A DNA stretch of 64,000 nt from assembly GCF_002288925.2 (NCBI RefSeq), contig NW_022098008.1, positions 6,037,972 to 6,101,971 on the forward strand, read 5' to 3'. Made by a program: the position numbers and the translations under genes. How positions within the stretch are numbered: position 1 is the first letter of the stretch; every line of letters begins with the position of its first letter. This DNA is from Delphinapterus leucas. Taxonomy: Eukaryota > Chordata > Mammalia > Artiodactyla > Monodontidae. Positions 47,966 to 60,858 of this stretch are shown here, piece by piece. The notes beneath the pieces were generated by a model. It worked only from the letters and a program-made list of their open reading frames with translations, was not told where the DNA came from and did no database searches.

Positions 47966-48344
47966 GGACCACCCGGAGCCCCCTCAAAGAAAGACTGATT
48001 GTCCAGCTCTTTGGGGTATTGGTAACAGCTGGCTTTCCATCCTTAGCCCCTTCCAGGCTGCCTCAGCTGCACAGAGCTGCCAGCCCAAGGTCATGACTTT
48101 CCAAGGGTGGGCCACATCCATGACTGATTGAGGTGGGGGGCCCAATGCAAGACAATTCTGATTGGCCAGTTCAGCGTCACAGCTTTGGTGAGTCTGTCTG
48201 AAGTTGTCAGGCCTGCATCCCAGCCCAACTTCTCCCTCTGCCAAGTCCTGAGTCCTTCCCTCCGCTTGGGCATTGATCCGAAGGGCGCTCCCTACTAAAC
48301 ACCCAGCCCTGTTTCATATGTGCTTCCTGGAAAACCAAACTGCA

Positions 48345-48545
48345 GCATCGCATAAACTTGGCCTAAGTCTTTAGTTTACTCAGTTTTCTCATCTCTAGAA
48401 TGGCAGCAGTTAACACCAACCTCCCTAGAACGTTGCTGGCCTTGGTGCTGATTAGATGACCTGGTGTATAGGAAGAACCTGTTGTTAGGCTGGCCTAGTC
48501 CTCAGTCCTCAGTAAACGGTAGACAGCAGCAGCAGCGGTAATATA
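48345..48545 (+). repeat. MIR SINE
   Basis: 'tttactcagttttctcatctc', 'agaatggcagcagttaac', 'gctgattagatgacctggtg' and a 'cagtaaacggtagacag' end. Confidence 0.7.
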
Positions 48546-49099
48546 GTCTAAATGACTTTTATAGAAGCTGAGATAAATGGAACATGAAAATGCTTTGAGG
48601 ATATATGTTAATAATCAAAGTCCAAATGACCTATGGAACTGAGTAGGGCCCAGGTCTGGACTGGTTGACCATCCTGTGGAATGTCCTCTGCAGACTCAAG
48701 GCAGTGAGATTCGTCCTGGTGAGATGCTAGAAGCCCACACTACACTGATGAGTGAAGTTTGGAAATTCAGCTAATACCTGGGGGCCTGTGCTTCTGTAGG
48801 TTAGTAAGACATCAGCTTTTGGAGACCCAAGAGATGGCTCAATCCTTGTCAGGAGTGAGAAGAAGGTGTTTGTAGGATCACTTGCCAGTTGGACATCTTG
48901 AGCTCTCCCTGGAGTATTTGTTCCCTGGAGAAGCCCACTCCTGTTCCCCAGCCAACCTTGGGGATTGCTCATTTGGACCAGCCAATGGTACTGTGATACT
49001 TTGGATCAGACCATCCTGCATCTCAGCTTTGTGGTCCTGGACACCTGCATGTATACAGCTCCATCTCTTTGCATCACTCCTTCCACCCCCTCAGCTGAG
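48546..49099. other. Single-copy intron stretch
   Basis: No gene or repeat recognised. Confidence 0.45.
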
Positions 49100-49545
49100 A
49101 TACTGTACTGGTTTCCTAATGCTGCTGAAAAAATTACCACAAACTTGGGTGCTTTAAACAACAGCAATTGCTAAATTCTGGAGTTTATCATTTCACAAAA
49201 ATCAAAACCAAGCTGTGGCAGAGTTGGGTCCCCTGGAGGCTCTGAGTGAGAAGGTTTTCATACCTCTTTCCTAGCTTCTGGTGGTTGCCAGAAATCCTCG
49301 CTGTACCTTGGCTTTTGGGGCTTCGAAACTCCCGTCTTTTCCTCCATCTTTACGTGGCCTTCTCTTCGTGTCTGTGCATCTTGTCCCATTCTTATAGGGA
49401 CACTGGCCATTGTCTTTAGGGCCCACTCTGATGATCTCAAAGCAACATCCTTAATTTAATTACGTCTGCAAAGACCCTTATGCCAAAAAAAAAGGTAGTA
49501 TTCTGAGGTTCCTAGTGGACATAACTTGGGGGCTTGTATTCAACC
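49100..49545 (-). repeat. MLT1 (MaLR) LTR
   Basis: Antisense MLT1 order: 'ttaccacaaacttgggtgct', 'ctagcttctggtggttgcc', 'acgtggccttctcttcgtgtc', 'cttatagggacactggcc', 'ttaattacgtctgcaaagacc' and 'attctgaggttcctagtgg'. An old non-coding retroviral-type LTR common to mammals. Confidence 0.8.
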
Positions 49546-49929
49546 TGCTCCTGATACCAACCTCCACAGATGGACAGCAGTTCCACTACTCTCCTTCATG
49601 GCTTGCTACAGACCCTCCATGTATTCTCCAAGACCAGAGAGTCCATGGGGCTCCCCTTCACTTGGCTACTCAGGTATTACTAAGCTCTGTGGTGTGCAAC
49701 ATACGAAGATACCTCCTTGGAAGATATTTATGGTAACACATAGGAAAATAAAGCAAAACTAGAAGGATTTAGAGTGAGGAAACATATGGGAATTCTACTC
49801 TTGCTTAAACAAAACTCTCATCCATAAGGCAATCAACAAGGATCCCTGAGGAACGGTTGCAGATAGGTAGGGGAACTAAACATCTGCCATTGGCTTTTTG
49901 CCCCATTTTTAAAAATAGGTGATGGGGTC

Positions 49930-50900
49930 ACTTTTTTAAAAAAAAGTTGAGATAAAGGTTTCAAAAGGTTTTCAGTGAATATGCTTCTTCCACCCACTCT
50001 AAATTTTCTCATTGTTTGTAGTAATTTTGCATTTGACCCTTTTAGGATTTCGAGGTATATAATCACATCATTTTCAAGTAAAATCTTTACTTTCTGATTT
50101 TTATAGCCACCTTTTCTTTCCAATTGCTTTGCCTAGTACCTCTAGAAAAAGGTTGACAGTAATGTGGTGATAGTAGACACACTTGTCTGTTTTTTTTATT
50201 TAGTAGAGTTGACACTTGTCCTTTAAACAACATGCTGGCTTTTGGGTTAAGTTAAATAAATGTTATAATTTGAAGGAAGTAACCATGTATTCCTACTTAC
50301 AGACATTTTCTTTTTTTCTTTTTCTTTTCTTTAAAGATTGATCTTGAGCTTTATCAAAAGAGTTTCTAAAAAAACTTACCCGTGGGCAAGACTGTATGAT
50401 TTCTTCCCTTTTATAATATTGAATGATTCTTGAATCTGGAATTAGCTCAGTAGGTCATGTTGTGTTTTTATCTAATTTTCTGCTTGATTCTTTTGACTAA
50501 TAAATTATGAGGGGTTTGGGATCTGTTTTGACAATAATAAGAGCAAACACAGGCCGCACTGGCCATGGGCCAGGGATGATTCTGAGTGCTTCACTCATGG
50601 GTGACCATCTTCCATCTCAAATGTTTATTTAGATTAAAGATCATCCCCTTTTTTTCTGTGCAGATTCTTCTGTTTAGATTTACTTTCTTTTCTGGGGTGT
50701 TTTTCTCAAAGATATACTCTTATAAATACAGTCTCTTTCATCTAAGGTTGCAATTATATTTTATAGAGTAGAGTGATCTCTTTTCATAGTTTCAATTACT
50801 TCTGATGTTTACTTTTCCCTGGTTAGTTTCTTATTCTTGGGATTTGTCCTTTCTCTATTAACTCCTGAGTCATCTAGCAAATTTTTAAATTTATTTTTCT
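49930..50900 (-). repeat. Decayed L1M ORF2, antisense, containing a MIR piece
   Basis: Antisense ORF2 traces: 'tatataatcacatcattttcaag', 'cctagtacctctagaaaaagg', 'tgcttgattcttttgactaa', and beyond 50630 'tgatctcttttcatagttt'. Highly diverged. A MIR-like start (50530-50610: ggccatgggccagggatgat, tctgagtgcttcac) seems inserted. Confidence 0.5.
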
Positions 50901-50911
50901 GAGATGCCCCC

Positions 50912-51123
50912 CCTTTTTTTTTTTTTTTTTGCGGTACATGGGCCTCTCACTGCTGTGGCCTCTCCCATCATGGAGCACAGGCTCTGGATGCGCAGGCTCA
51001 GCGGCCACGGCTCACGGACCCAGCCGCTCCACAGCATGCAGGATCCTCCTGGACCGGGGCATGAACCCGCATCCCCTGCATCGGCAGGAGGACTCTCAAC
51101 CGCTGTGCCACCAGGGAAGCCCC
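50912..51123 (-). mobile_element. CHR-type SINE
   Basis: Antisense CHR: T run, gcggtacatgggcctctcac, through gtgccaccagggaagcccc. More diverged than the copy at 31108. Weak duplication around agatgcccccc / agagtgccctt. Confidence 0.95.
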
Positions 51124-51889
51124 AGAGTGCCCTTTTAACATGAACTAAATACTACTACTGCCGCTGCCAGTCATTCTCATCATTAGCACTAGAACTCTCT
51201 GAGCACCTGTGGGGGTGAATCACTGTATTAAATGGCATTCAAGTCATTGTGTTCTTATAGCCACACAAACGCTAACTGACAGAATCTCCTGCCTCAGAGT
51301 GGGACTGCTTCCTGCCATACTCCTAGTGATGCCATTCCTTCTGGAGCGTATAGTCTCCTGAACATCCTGAATCAAAGAGGGCTCCCCTCAATATTCCTAC
51401 AATTGCAAAACAGGGACCAGGCTTTTACAGGTCCCTCACCTAGAGGTACATCTCTGCTTCCTTTCTGAATCTACAGCCTCCTTTATGGGGCTTCTCTTAG
51501 AGCGTCTTTTCTTGGTTTCCCACCTCTGGGTCCTGCTTACATTTAGTAGCCCTCACACCCACTTTGGAGTCTGGAGTTTCTACTGATCTTCTAATTTTGT
51601 CAAAAATATAAATTACCTATGCATTTCCTGTGCTCTTTGGTGTTCTGGATAATTTTTAGGAAAAGAAGAATTGTAATCTTTGTGGGTCAAACTGGAAATA
51701 TTTAGTTTTTAACCTTTTCTTTAGTTTCTTAAAAATTCACCTTCTATGGCATACCTACGCCTCAAACTCTAGATCAAGACATTGACCAAAAATGGGAAGG
51801 GAAAGGAGAAAATAACAGATGAAGAGTTTAAACAGAGTTTTATTTATAATATAGAATATTTTCCTAAGATTCCTAGCCATGGCTTGGTG
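51124..51889. other. Single-copy intron stretch
   Basis: A MIR-like trace may lie at 51190-51270. Otherwise unassigned. Confidence 0.4.
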
Positions 51890-52315
51890 TATTAATTAGC
51901 CCAGGCTGCTGTAACGAAATGGCATAGACTGGATGGCTTAAACAACAGAAATTTATTTTCTCACAGTTCTGGATGTTGGCAGTCTGAGATTAGGGTACCA
52001 GAATGGGTTCTAGTGATGGCTCTCTTCCTGACTGGCAGATAGCTACCTTCTCACTGTGCTCTCACATGGCAGGGAGAGAGGAAGAGGGAGAGAGAAAGAG
52101 GGAGAGGCAGACGGAGAGAGAAAGGGAGAGGAACAGGGAGGGAGCAAGCTCTGTTGTCTTTTCTTATAAGGACACTAAAATCAGACCCGATCAGGGCTCC
52201 ACGCTTAGGTCTCCATTTAATCCGAATCCCCTCATCACTCTCAGTGCAGTCACACTGGGCGTTAGGGCCTCGACGTGTGACTTCTTGTGGGGTGGGGGGA
52301 CACAGTTCCAATAAC
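51890..52315 (-). repeat. MLT1 (MaLR) LTR
   Basis: Antisense: 'aattagcccaggctgctgtaac', 'ggcttaaacaacagaaattt', 'ctcacagttctggatg', a GA-rich expansion (52073-52145), then 'ttcttataaggacactaaaatc'. Clear MLT1 layout. Confidence 0.85.
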
Positions 52316-53499
52316 TGGTTTGTCTGGTTTACTAAAAGTTTAGCAAGTCTGAGTCTCAGTGTTGTTCCAAGCGCTCATGATGCTACCGAGCCTTCCGTTC
52401 TAATCCTGGACATTCCTGCTCTCCTTTCGTCCTTTGACCTGTTCTGCTGGGAGAGAGACCCGAGTAGACCAGAAGTAGAGTTGAGGTGGTGAAGGGACCC
52501 ATGTCCTCGGCTTCTCACAGACCAGTGGGGAATCACTGATCTGGAGATGAAGGCTGAGGTGGTGGGAACCTTCCCCATGGTCCCATCCTCTCCTGCTCTG
52601 TGTTATTATTATGACTTTCCACAGGAATCGTCACATCGTATTTCATGATGCTTATTTGTCTGTATGTCCTTCTGTCACACGTTCCCTGGGCCTTGATATG
52701 AGCTTTTGAGACCTGTGGCAGGAACCAGAGCTTTTAAATATTTTTATTTGTCCCAGCACCGGGGGTACATAATGTTAAATGGATGCCTGCGTGAATAGAC
52801 ACATGAGGGATGGAATGAATAGGCACACACACGCATGACCGGGTGTAGCAGCATTGTAAGCATCCGTGTGCCTTGGACAGCACCCAGCGAGGGGGACAGT
52901 GGGCAGTCCTTTCTCTTTGTATGACTGCTGGGTCAGGTAGTGGTGCCCTTTAAAGAGAATCAGGAAGAGTGAAAACAGCCCCGACATCCTCAAACTTTTA
53001 TTTTATCCTTTTGTTTTCTTCAAGATAAGTCAGATCCTCACATGAATTTTAAATAAGTTTTAAATCAAGCTTACTGTATTATAGAGGAATCAGAGGAAAG
53101 ATACAAAGATGACTGAAGAATTAGGAAACTGGATATACAAAGGGAAGTTCAAGATTGGGATTACTCATCACTGACAGAAAAATGAGATGAAACTGAACTG
53201 GCTCCAGGGATATTAACATGATCCATAGGAACAGTAGGCTGGATGCTTGAGTCCAGCAGCCCCTGTGCACTTGGTTACTGAACCCATAGAGATCATCATA
53301 TTTTAGCTAGTTAATGAGGCAGAGAAGGTCACTGATTTGGGTTCCTATTAATTGAGAAATAAAGACATTTTCAAAAATCCTGAAGACACTGAGGGCGTTA
53401 ATCTGAAGTAAACTGCCTTACACATACCTCTGGAAGTTTGGTCAAGGAAGTACTTAGTGCTTCAAGCTACAGGTTATACTGTGATCTAAACCTCTGGTT
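52316..53499 (+). other. Intron with an L2 3' end at about 52620-52800
   Basis: L2 landmarks: 'cttatttgtctgtatgtcc', 'cttgatatgagcttttgag', 'tgtcccagcaccgggggtac' and 'atgcctgcgtgaatag'. The remainder (52800-53499) is unassigned. Confidence 0.5.
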
Positions 53500-53510
53500 T
53501 AAGGTTTCTT

Positions 53511-53724
53511 TTGAAGTGGTCTTTTTTAAAAAAATATTTACTTATTTATTATTTATTTTGGCTGCATCGGGTCTTCGTTGCAGCACTCGGGATCTTCATT
53601 GCGGCGTGCAGACTCTTTAGTTGTGGCATGCCTGTGGGGATCTAGTTCCCCGACCTGGGATCGAACCTGGGCCCCCTGCATTGAGAGCATGGAGTCTTAC
53701 CCACTGGACCACCAGGGGAGTCCC
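53511..53724 (-). mobile_element. tRNA-derived SINE (CHR-1-like)
   Basis: Antisense: A/T-rich tail, ttggctgcatcgggtcttcg, tagttccccgacctggg, atcgaacctgggccccctgc and the intact head ccactggaccaccaggggag. Perfect 11-bp duplication taaggtttctt at 53500-53510 and 53725-53735. Confidence 0.94.
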
Positions 53725-53735
53725 TAAGGTTTCTT

Positions 53736-54809
53736 AACAGGTCGATGACTGCTTCTCTTGACTGAGCACCAAGGAAGTTCTGTAGGCAGAGCTAGGCTTT
53801 CATTTGGAAGATCTTCTAGTCTTTCCCTGCCAAAGAGTATCTGGATTCTTAGCAAACTCTTCTTATTATGGGGTGAAAGTCTTGTGTCCCAGACACAGTG
53901 GTTCTCGAGTGGACCAGTCACTTGTGGACACATTTGGTGGTTGTGAGATTGGAGGTGACAGTTGTTGAGACAGAGGTGGGTGGATCCCAGCAGAGATTAG
54001 GAGGTGGTGAATTGAAGAACCTCACCTGTGCAGGTGGGATGCACTGTCATTACTATTGTCTCCTGGCAAATCCTGCAGAGTTGGTTCATTAGTATTTGGT
54101 TCACTTGATTATCGTTTTAATTACCTCTCTTAGAGAACCTTCTCAGATGACTCTAGGAATTGGGATCTTCTGACTGTAAACATCAATATTTCATGGCAAA
54201 TCAATTTCCCCACATTTTTAGTTCTTTTTGTTGCATGATCTTCTATGTATCAAAACCCATTCTGGATATTTCCCTCTACTGTGGTTTACCTTTACTACTC
54301 ATCTAACAGCTTTTTGGACTTTGGGTCTGTTTTTTCTTATAAATAAGTCTTCATGACCTAGAAAGAATGACACAGTTCTTTCCTTGCCTTTCCTTAACTC
54401 TATCTCATATGGAATTTAAATAATTTTTTGGATTTGGATAAAAAGACGAGGAAGGTGTGTAGAAATTTTACCCTGGTGTTGCATTCTTATGGAAAATCTT
54501 AAGAACTGTTTTGAACTTATCTTTTGGATCAGTTTAAGATTCTCATTTCTTATTTAACATGTTTTAAAATCTAATATTTATAACATCCACAAAGTAGAAA
54601 AGTATTTCCATTTCTTCCTGGCCTTTTGAGTTGCATATAATGTAAGAATCATTTTGATGATCTCTGGTTCCAGGTCTCAGTAAATGTTTGTCTTCAGTAT
54701 TAGTCAAAAGTCACTTTCCTAAACTTTTCATCCTACTGCCTCTGCCCTGGATGCATCACTTACTCCTGGGGGTGCTGCAGGAGATGCTGGCTCGGCTCTG
54801 GGCCTGACC
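53736..54809. other. Single-copy intron stretch
   Basis: Nothing recognised. Confidence 0.45.
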
Positions 54810-55160
54810 CACAGCTCTCCAAGGCATCATTCTAAAACTCAAATCTGACTTCATAATCCTTCAATGGTTCTCATTCCCTGCAGAGCAAATAACCCAGATC
54901 TCTTGGGATAGTGTGCTAGCCCCATAGCACCCGCAGCCTCACCCCACCCCTTCCCACCAGCCTCAGCTCTGCAGAGGCTGAGCCACTTGCGGGTACCTGA
55001 TTGTGTTTTGCCTCCTCTCACGTCAGTGCTGTTACATCTGTTTTGTCCTCTGTCTGGAGCATCCTCCTGTTATCACCTGTCCAGTGCCTGAGAACGAGCC
55101 AGGTGTCCCCTGCAGAAAGTCCTCCATGGCCCATGAACTTGTCCCAGGAGCCCAAGTTTG
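54810..55160 (-). repeat. L2 3' region, antisense
   Basis: Classic antisense L2 order: 'caaatctgacttcataatcc', 'ttcaatggttctcattccctg', 'cccaccagcctcagctctg', 'ttttgtcctctgtctgg' and 'gcagaaagtcctccatgg'. Confidence 0.7.
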
Positions 55161-55449
55161 GGCTCTTGGAGCCCAGCCATCATGCACCTCTCATCTCAAG
55201 TTCACTGGATCTCTTTTCTGACTCCTGTACTTCCTGGATGCTCCTTGTAGAAGGGACTTTTTCTTTGCTCTCTCCAGGCATGCAGATGTTTCCCAGATAC
55301 ATAGAATGCCTCTGTTCCCCGTATCTGATCTTAAGAACCTCAAGCTTACTAGGAAAGCTTACTTGTATGCTGCACTAGCAAAAGCAGTTAAATTCTTTTG
55401 CTGAGTCCCCCAGAATGAAAAGATATATTTCCCCTTTTCAAAGACACCA
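55161..55449. other. Single-copy intron stretch
   Basis: Nothing recognised. Confidence 0.45.
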
Positions 55450-55700
55450 TGATGCATAATGGAAAAAGCTTTAATTTTGGAGCCAGAAAGACTTGAGCTC
55501 AAATCCCAGTTGTACGTAAATTGGTTGTACAAATTTTAGCAAGTAACTTAGCTTCTCTGAGCATCTGTTTACTTATCTGTAAAGAGGGCCAAGGACAGAA
55601 CTGGACCGAGGATTAGAGACCATGTGTCACTAATTCCTGGCGAGTGCTTGGCCTATGTTAAGTGTTCAATAAATGGCAGCCATTATGGCTATGATTATGG
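55450..55700 (+). repeat. MIR SINE, near full length
   Basis: 'ttttggagccagaaagactt', 'gagctcaaatcccagttgt', 'agcaagtaacttagcttctc', 'tgtttacttatctgtaaag', 'ggattagagaccatgtg' and 'gtgttcaataaatggcagcc' all in order. Confidence 0.92.
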
Positions 55701-56514
55701 CTTTCTGCGTTTTCTCTCTCTCTCTGGTTTACTTTTTGTTGTTTTTCAGTAACACACGTATAATCAACCTTTAAAATTAGCAGAGAGCTTCTTCCTGAGG
55801 TATTTAAATGGGTGAAAACATTCAACATCCAGGAAGATATTCCATGATGATATTTTAGAACAGTTAATGGAAGAATCATATAAACCTTAGGGGGAACCCA
55901 TATAACCCTCTACCAATTAGATCAACAGTGAAATGTCCAAAACTGTAGAAAACCATTATGCAGTATGAGAGGTGATTTAAGAGGTAGCTTTCAAAACTAA
56001 TTTCTTTAATAACAGTAACTTTAATTAACTTGTAGTACAAATCAATTAAATTGTAGTATTTTTACTAATCAAATTATAATTTTAGTAAATCTGTTTCTTG
56101 TAAATTTAGAGAACTTATTAATGTCAATTGCAAGTTCATCAATCTATCCAGAAGATGTATTTTGTGTAACTGCTGCATTCCAGTCCTTTTCTAAGTGCTT
56201 CCAGGATGAGCATGATGTAAAACAAGAAAACCTCAGGCACCTTAACATCTACTAGGAGACCTGTAAGTAATATTGAGAAACAGAAATGCAGGTTCATAGC
56301 AGTTTACAAAGGGTGGTGATTGTGTCCTCTCTAATAGAATTCTTCACCAACAATTTACCATAGTCAAGACATCTGCAGTCCTGGATTCTGCATTTAGAAC
56401 TTAGAAGGTGATTTAAAGTGATACCAAGTCTCTCCTGTCACTCGACTGTGAGATGGTCAGTTGGATTTACGAGTACGACCAAGAGCAACAAAGAAAGGCC
56501 TGTGTATGTTGTAG
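55701..56514. other. Single-copy intron stretch
   Basis: Around 56150-56330 a faint third copy of the unnamed repeat seen at 34225 and 36195 is possible (cagtccttttctaagtgctt, catctactaggagacctg). Otherwise unassigned. Confidence 0.35.
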
Positions 56515-56720
56515 AACAGGGGTTCTCAGTCTTTCTATGGGAAGGACCACAGAGTAAATATTTTCGAATTTTCGGGCCATCTGGTCTCAGTGGCAACTGC
56601 TCAACTTTGCTCGCTGTAGCCTGCAAACACCTATGAATAACATGCAAGCAAATAGATGTGGCGGTGAGCCAATACAACTTTATTTACAAAATCAGACTCG
56701 GCATATTGACTCATTGTAGA
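56515..56720. repeat. DNA-transposon relic (hAT/MER type)
   Basis: Pattern: 'aggggttctcagtctttcta', 'aaggaccacagagtaaatat', 'ttttcgggccatctggtctc', 'gtggcggtgagccaatacaac' and 'ctttatttacaaaatcag'. Family not assigned. Confidence 0.6.
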
Positions 56721-58654
56721 ATAATAACTAGAAATCTTATTTTCACTCTAACTATAATAATTTATCACCCCACAAAATACTTACATGTCTCTGCTGCTCC
56801 ATTCACTTAAACATAGTTTGTTATTTTTCAGAAATTTGTAATATGCAACTTCCAAAGCCACCCTTTCTCAGAAATAGACCTCCATCTTGTTGTTCTGTGA
56901 ACCTTGTAAGAGGCCTCACTTGTGTCACATCCCTGGTGAACATGAGGTTAATTTTTATTTCATTGGTCTCAACACCTCCACTACTGATGTAAGACTCGGG
57001 ATTTTTCTCCTTTTCCCATCACTTATTTCTGTGGTGCCCTGGATGTGTCTCAACATCCTCTGCTGGATTTTGAGCAGATGCTTCAGAGTTCATGTAACAC
57101 AGTTAATATTTTTCAACAATGTGTCACTGACTGGGAAATTCAGGCATACATGCCATACATTTTTCAGCTTGCAGGGTCCTGCTAAAAATTTCCCCCAAAG
57201 AGTCTTCCAAAAGAGTAAAATAAAAATGTCCCAGGGTATACGGATCAGCACTTCTTACAGCTCGTATCCTGGCTGGATCTCTGTTTTACAAAGACAGCTG
57301 CTGCTGAAACAAGACTGCACATACTGCTGAAGGAATGTTGATTCTTAATGTTTCTGCACATTTCTACCTCTGCTTCTCTCTCTCTTTTTTTTTTTATTAA
57401 GTCAAATTGAGGGAAGGCTCAAGGGAAGATAAGAACCTTCTTAGGAGAAAAGACGCTTGAGGATTTTCATTCCGTCCTTTGGGGTCTTCCCAGCAATCTG
57501 CTTATTTAGCTGTCAGGTTTCACTCTCTGGGCTGAGAATTTCCCCTAGTGCTGTGTTTCACATACGATTGCCTGTTTGTAGTCAAGTCTCCTGACTAGTG
57601 TGCAGGATACAGTTACATAAGCATCAGTTATTTGATCCCTTTCCACTTGCAGCTGTTTGCATTTCTCTTTTCTTGAAAGAACCACAAGTGATTCTCAGTG
57701 AGTTCGGCTTCTGACCCCATCCATTCTCACGGGGTCTTAAAAGATTGTTGAGACATTTTGTTTAGAACGTCTGAAAATTTAGCCTGCAGAATTTTCATGG
57801 TCTGCCCAAAGCTGGCATCTAAAAATAAAATTTAAGCTGACTGGCAGCATGAGAAGTGCCCACATCAGCAGATGGTATGAAATGCAAGGCTTGTAAAATG
57901 AAAATATATGCGGGAAAATACAAAGCTTCTTCCCATTTATTAAAGGTCTGATGGGAACACAAGCTCTTCATAGATGCAGTGGGCTGTTAGATTGGGAGAT
58001 ATTGGAGACAGAAGAAGTCTGTATTTTAGCAAGGCGCTTAATGAGATCCTGCCTGAGGTCTTTCGGATGAGACAGAGAAACCGGGTCTGGGAACGCAGTG
58101 CCACCCAGTGGGTTCGTCCCTGACAGAGCAGGCAGACCCAGTGTGCCCAGCAGTGTGAAAGGAAGTATTCAGGTGTACTCTGCAGGGTCATCCCTGCCTC
58201 TGCCTGTCCCACATTTTAAATCAAAGACTTGTTTGGTGACAGAGGTGATGCCGAGAGCAGCCCTAGAGCAATGTTGATGACATGAGTCTGGAGGAGATAC
58301 TGGATAGAATGCAAGTAGAATAAAGAGTCGAAAGCAATTTTGTCTAATTAGAACATGTGACAAATCACTTAAGATTAGATTGATTTTGAATGGATGAGGG
58401 TCAAAACGTGATCTGCATAAGCAAAAAAGGGAAGAAGCATAAAGTAACAGAATTTCTCATGACAAAGAATGTTAAGGATCTTAGCTGTCTGCAAGTTGTA
58501 TGTGATTGGTTTAAGCTGGAGCAGATCAGTGACTTCTCCCGAGCAAGAGCATGTGATGTGTGTCCACATCAAACAAAAGAAAATAATAATATCAACAGAA
58601 ATAGCTCTGTCTTCATGTCTTTTACTGAGAAATGCATTTCCAGAAAATGGGTTG
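56721..58654. other. Single-copy intron stretch
   Basis: Includes a 147-codon open frame (56887-57330, +) with no recognisable domain, and no repeat I can place. See the rejected list. Confidence 0.4.
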
Positions 58655-58870
58655 ATAATAACTAATGGATGAACATTTACTATTTCATTGAGTTGAGTTA
58701 ACTAACATCTACTTTCCCAAGCATCTTGACTCAGTCAACCTCTCCCTACTACTGAGAGGAACCTGAGAATGGGAGTGGCAGCAGGGGGCTCAGAGTTGCC
58801 CAGCTTGCAAATGGCAAGTGTGGATGGGATCCAGGCCCAGGCCTCTAACCACTACGGAATTCTCTGAACA
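58655..58870 (+). repeat. MIR SINE
   Basis: 'gatgaacatttactatttc', 'actgagaggaacctgagaat', 'gttgcccagcttgcaaatgg' and 'gatccaggcccaggcctcta' then accacta: the 3' two thirds of MIR. Confidence 0.87.
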
Positions 58871-59194
58871 TGTTCTCCCACCCCCGCGGTTATGAACCAT
58901 GAAATAGAAGACTCAGCTTTCCCAGAGATCACATGATGAAAGGAGAATTGTAGGCGATTTTCTTGACTTTCATGGCAGACTGAGGAGGAATTAAAATTTT
59001 GACACAGGGTCCATGATCGTTTAAATGAAAGACAGTGAAAGCATCACCAAAAGAATGGGTCTTTTCAAAGCCTAAGGTTGAACCATCCCCACTGTTGATG
59101 GTCGATTATATCTGGGAAGCAGGCATATGTGTACATAATCACCTTTTGTGACAGTGACAGTGAGAAGACACAGACAGGGACGGAGGAGAGAACG
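58871..59194. other. Single-copy intron stretch
   Basis: Nothing recognised. Confidence 0.5.
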
Positions 59195-59365
59195 CTGACC
59201 TGGGAACATGGGAACGTGGGCTCTGGGCCCAGTTCCACCACTAAGGAAGCAGCCTTGTGACTCCAGCCCTTGGACCCACCCAGGGGCCCTAATCTGTGAA
59301 ATGAGGGGCTTGGAGAAAATGATCCCGATTGCTCTTCCAGCTCTATTCTTTTATGATTATGTAAA
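59195..59365 (+). repeat. MIR3 SINE
   Basis: 'gggctctgggcccagttcc', 'aatctgtgaaatgagggg', 'cttggagaaaatgatcccg', 'ccagctctattcttttatgatta': the MIR3-type 3' end. Confidence 0.8.
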
Positions 59366-60049
59366 CAAAGTGCAAAGCATCTGTGTAAAAACTGTTCTGT
59401 AAAATAATGAAAGGGAAAAGAGCAGGCCTACTGAGAAATAAAAGGTTTCTGGTGTTGGTGTGGTTGTGAAATGGGGCTCAGGTGTTTGTTATGAGGCAGT
59501 GCGGAGAAAATTCAGTTAGAAGAAGTATTGACTGTGGGGTTCCGACTGGAAAGACTTCAGTACACATTCTTTTTCCAGATGCAGACACAAGTCACTTGGA
59601 GCTCTCTTTTTTCTTGCTTTCTGTATTTGTTTTTTAATGAAAAAGAAACAAAAAAAAAAAAAACTCAAGAAGAACAATCAGTTTACCCTGAACGACCCTT
59701 GGAAACTCAGAAACCTGTATGTGAAACGAGCGTGGCTCGATAGATCAGAGAACAGATGTGCAGGCAGCAAAGTGATGCCACACAGGCTCCTAATCTTAAG
59801 GACCACTTCCTTGGTCCCTCCATGGAATTCTCCAGAGCTTTTCACCCAGTGGCAATTGCCAAAACTGTAGGCTTAGTGACCACCTGGCCTTTATCAATTT
59901 GTTTGTTATCACCACGCTGGTTTAGACTCTGATTCAATAATCCAACTGGGAAGTAGAAACAGCATAATTCTTTTAAATGCAAAGATACTGCACCATATAA
60001 AACAAATACATTATAAATCCCTCCAGTTATTCTAAATTGTTGGTCAACC
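59366..60049. other. Single-copy intron stretch
   Basis: An A run lies at 59649-59664 (aaaaaaaaaaaaa) without a recognisable element before it. Confidence 0.45.
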
Positions 60050-60800
60050 AGATAGAAGTCTATCAATTTTATTGATCTTTTCAAACAACCATATTTGATT
60101 TTTATGGCTTTTCTCTATCATTACCTGATTTTAATTCCATTAATTTCTGCTCTAATTTTATCTCCTTCCTTCTACTTGCTTTGTGTCTAATTTTCTCTTC
60201 TTTCTCTAATTTCCCAGATGAAAGCTTATGTCATATATAATAGATCTTCTTTTCTAACATTCGAATTTAATACTATAAATTTCCCTCTAAGCACTGTGCT
60301 TGCTGCATCTCACAAATTTTGACAGGTGGAATTTTTGTTTTCATTTTGTTCAGGTTGGTTTTATCACCTGGGATGTGGTCTATTGTGGTGAATTTTCCAT
60401 GTGTTTCTGAGAAGAACTTGTTTTCTGCTGTTGTACGATGGTGTGTTCTATAAATGTCAAGAAGGTCAAATCGATTGATCCTGTGGTTCAGGTCCTTTTT
60501 ACTGTTACTGATTTTTACGCTGACTTGGTGTATCAATTACTGAGAGAGGGATATGAAGTCACCAACTATGATAGTGGAGTTGTCTCTTCTTTCAGTCCTA
60601 TCAGTTTTTGCCTCATATGTTTTGACTCTCTGTTGTTGTTGGATATGCATTTAGGATTATTATTTGTTCTTGGAGAATTCACTCTTTTCCATTATGTATG
60701 GTTCCTCTTTGTCCTTGATAATCTTCCTTATCCTGAAGTCTGTTTTATCGAAGTTGCTATGACTATGGCAGCTTTCTTTTGATTAGTGTCTGTGTTTCAG
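60050..60800 (-). mobile_element. LINE-1 ORF2 internal fragment, antisense
   Basis: Antisense reverse-transcriptase/endonuclease-region sequence: 'cttttcaaacaaccatatttg', 'atttctgctctaattttatc', 'aatttccctctaagcactg', 'gtggtctattgtggtgaat' and 'actatggcagctttctttt'. No L1 3' end is attached. Confidence 0.92.
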
Positions 60801-60834
60801 ACAGTGTTCTCCATGAAAACAGAACCATTAGGAG

Positions 60835-60858
60835 ATACACACACACACACACACACAG
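60835..60858. repeat. (CA)n microsatellite
   Basis: About 12 CA units within an otherwise unassigned stretch (60801-61159). Confidence 0.95.

Noticed and set aside
56887..57330. 147-codon + strand open frame, cysteine- and hydrophobic-rich
   Set aside because: No recognisable domain, no Kozak or splice support, and ordinary intron composition. A search for mammalian homologues would settle it.
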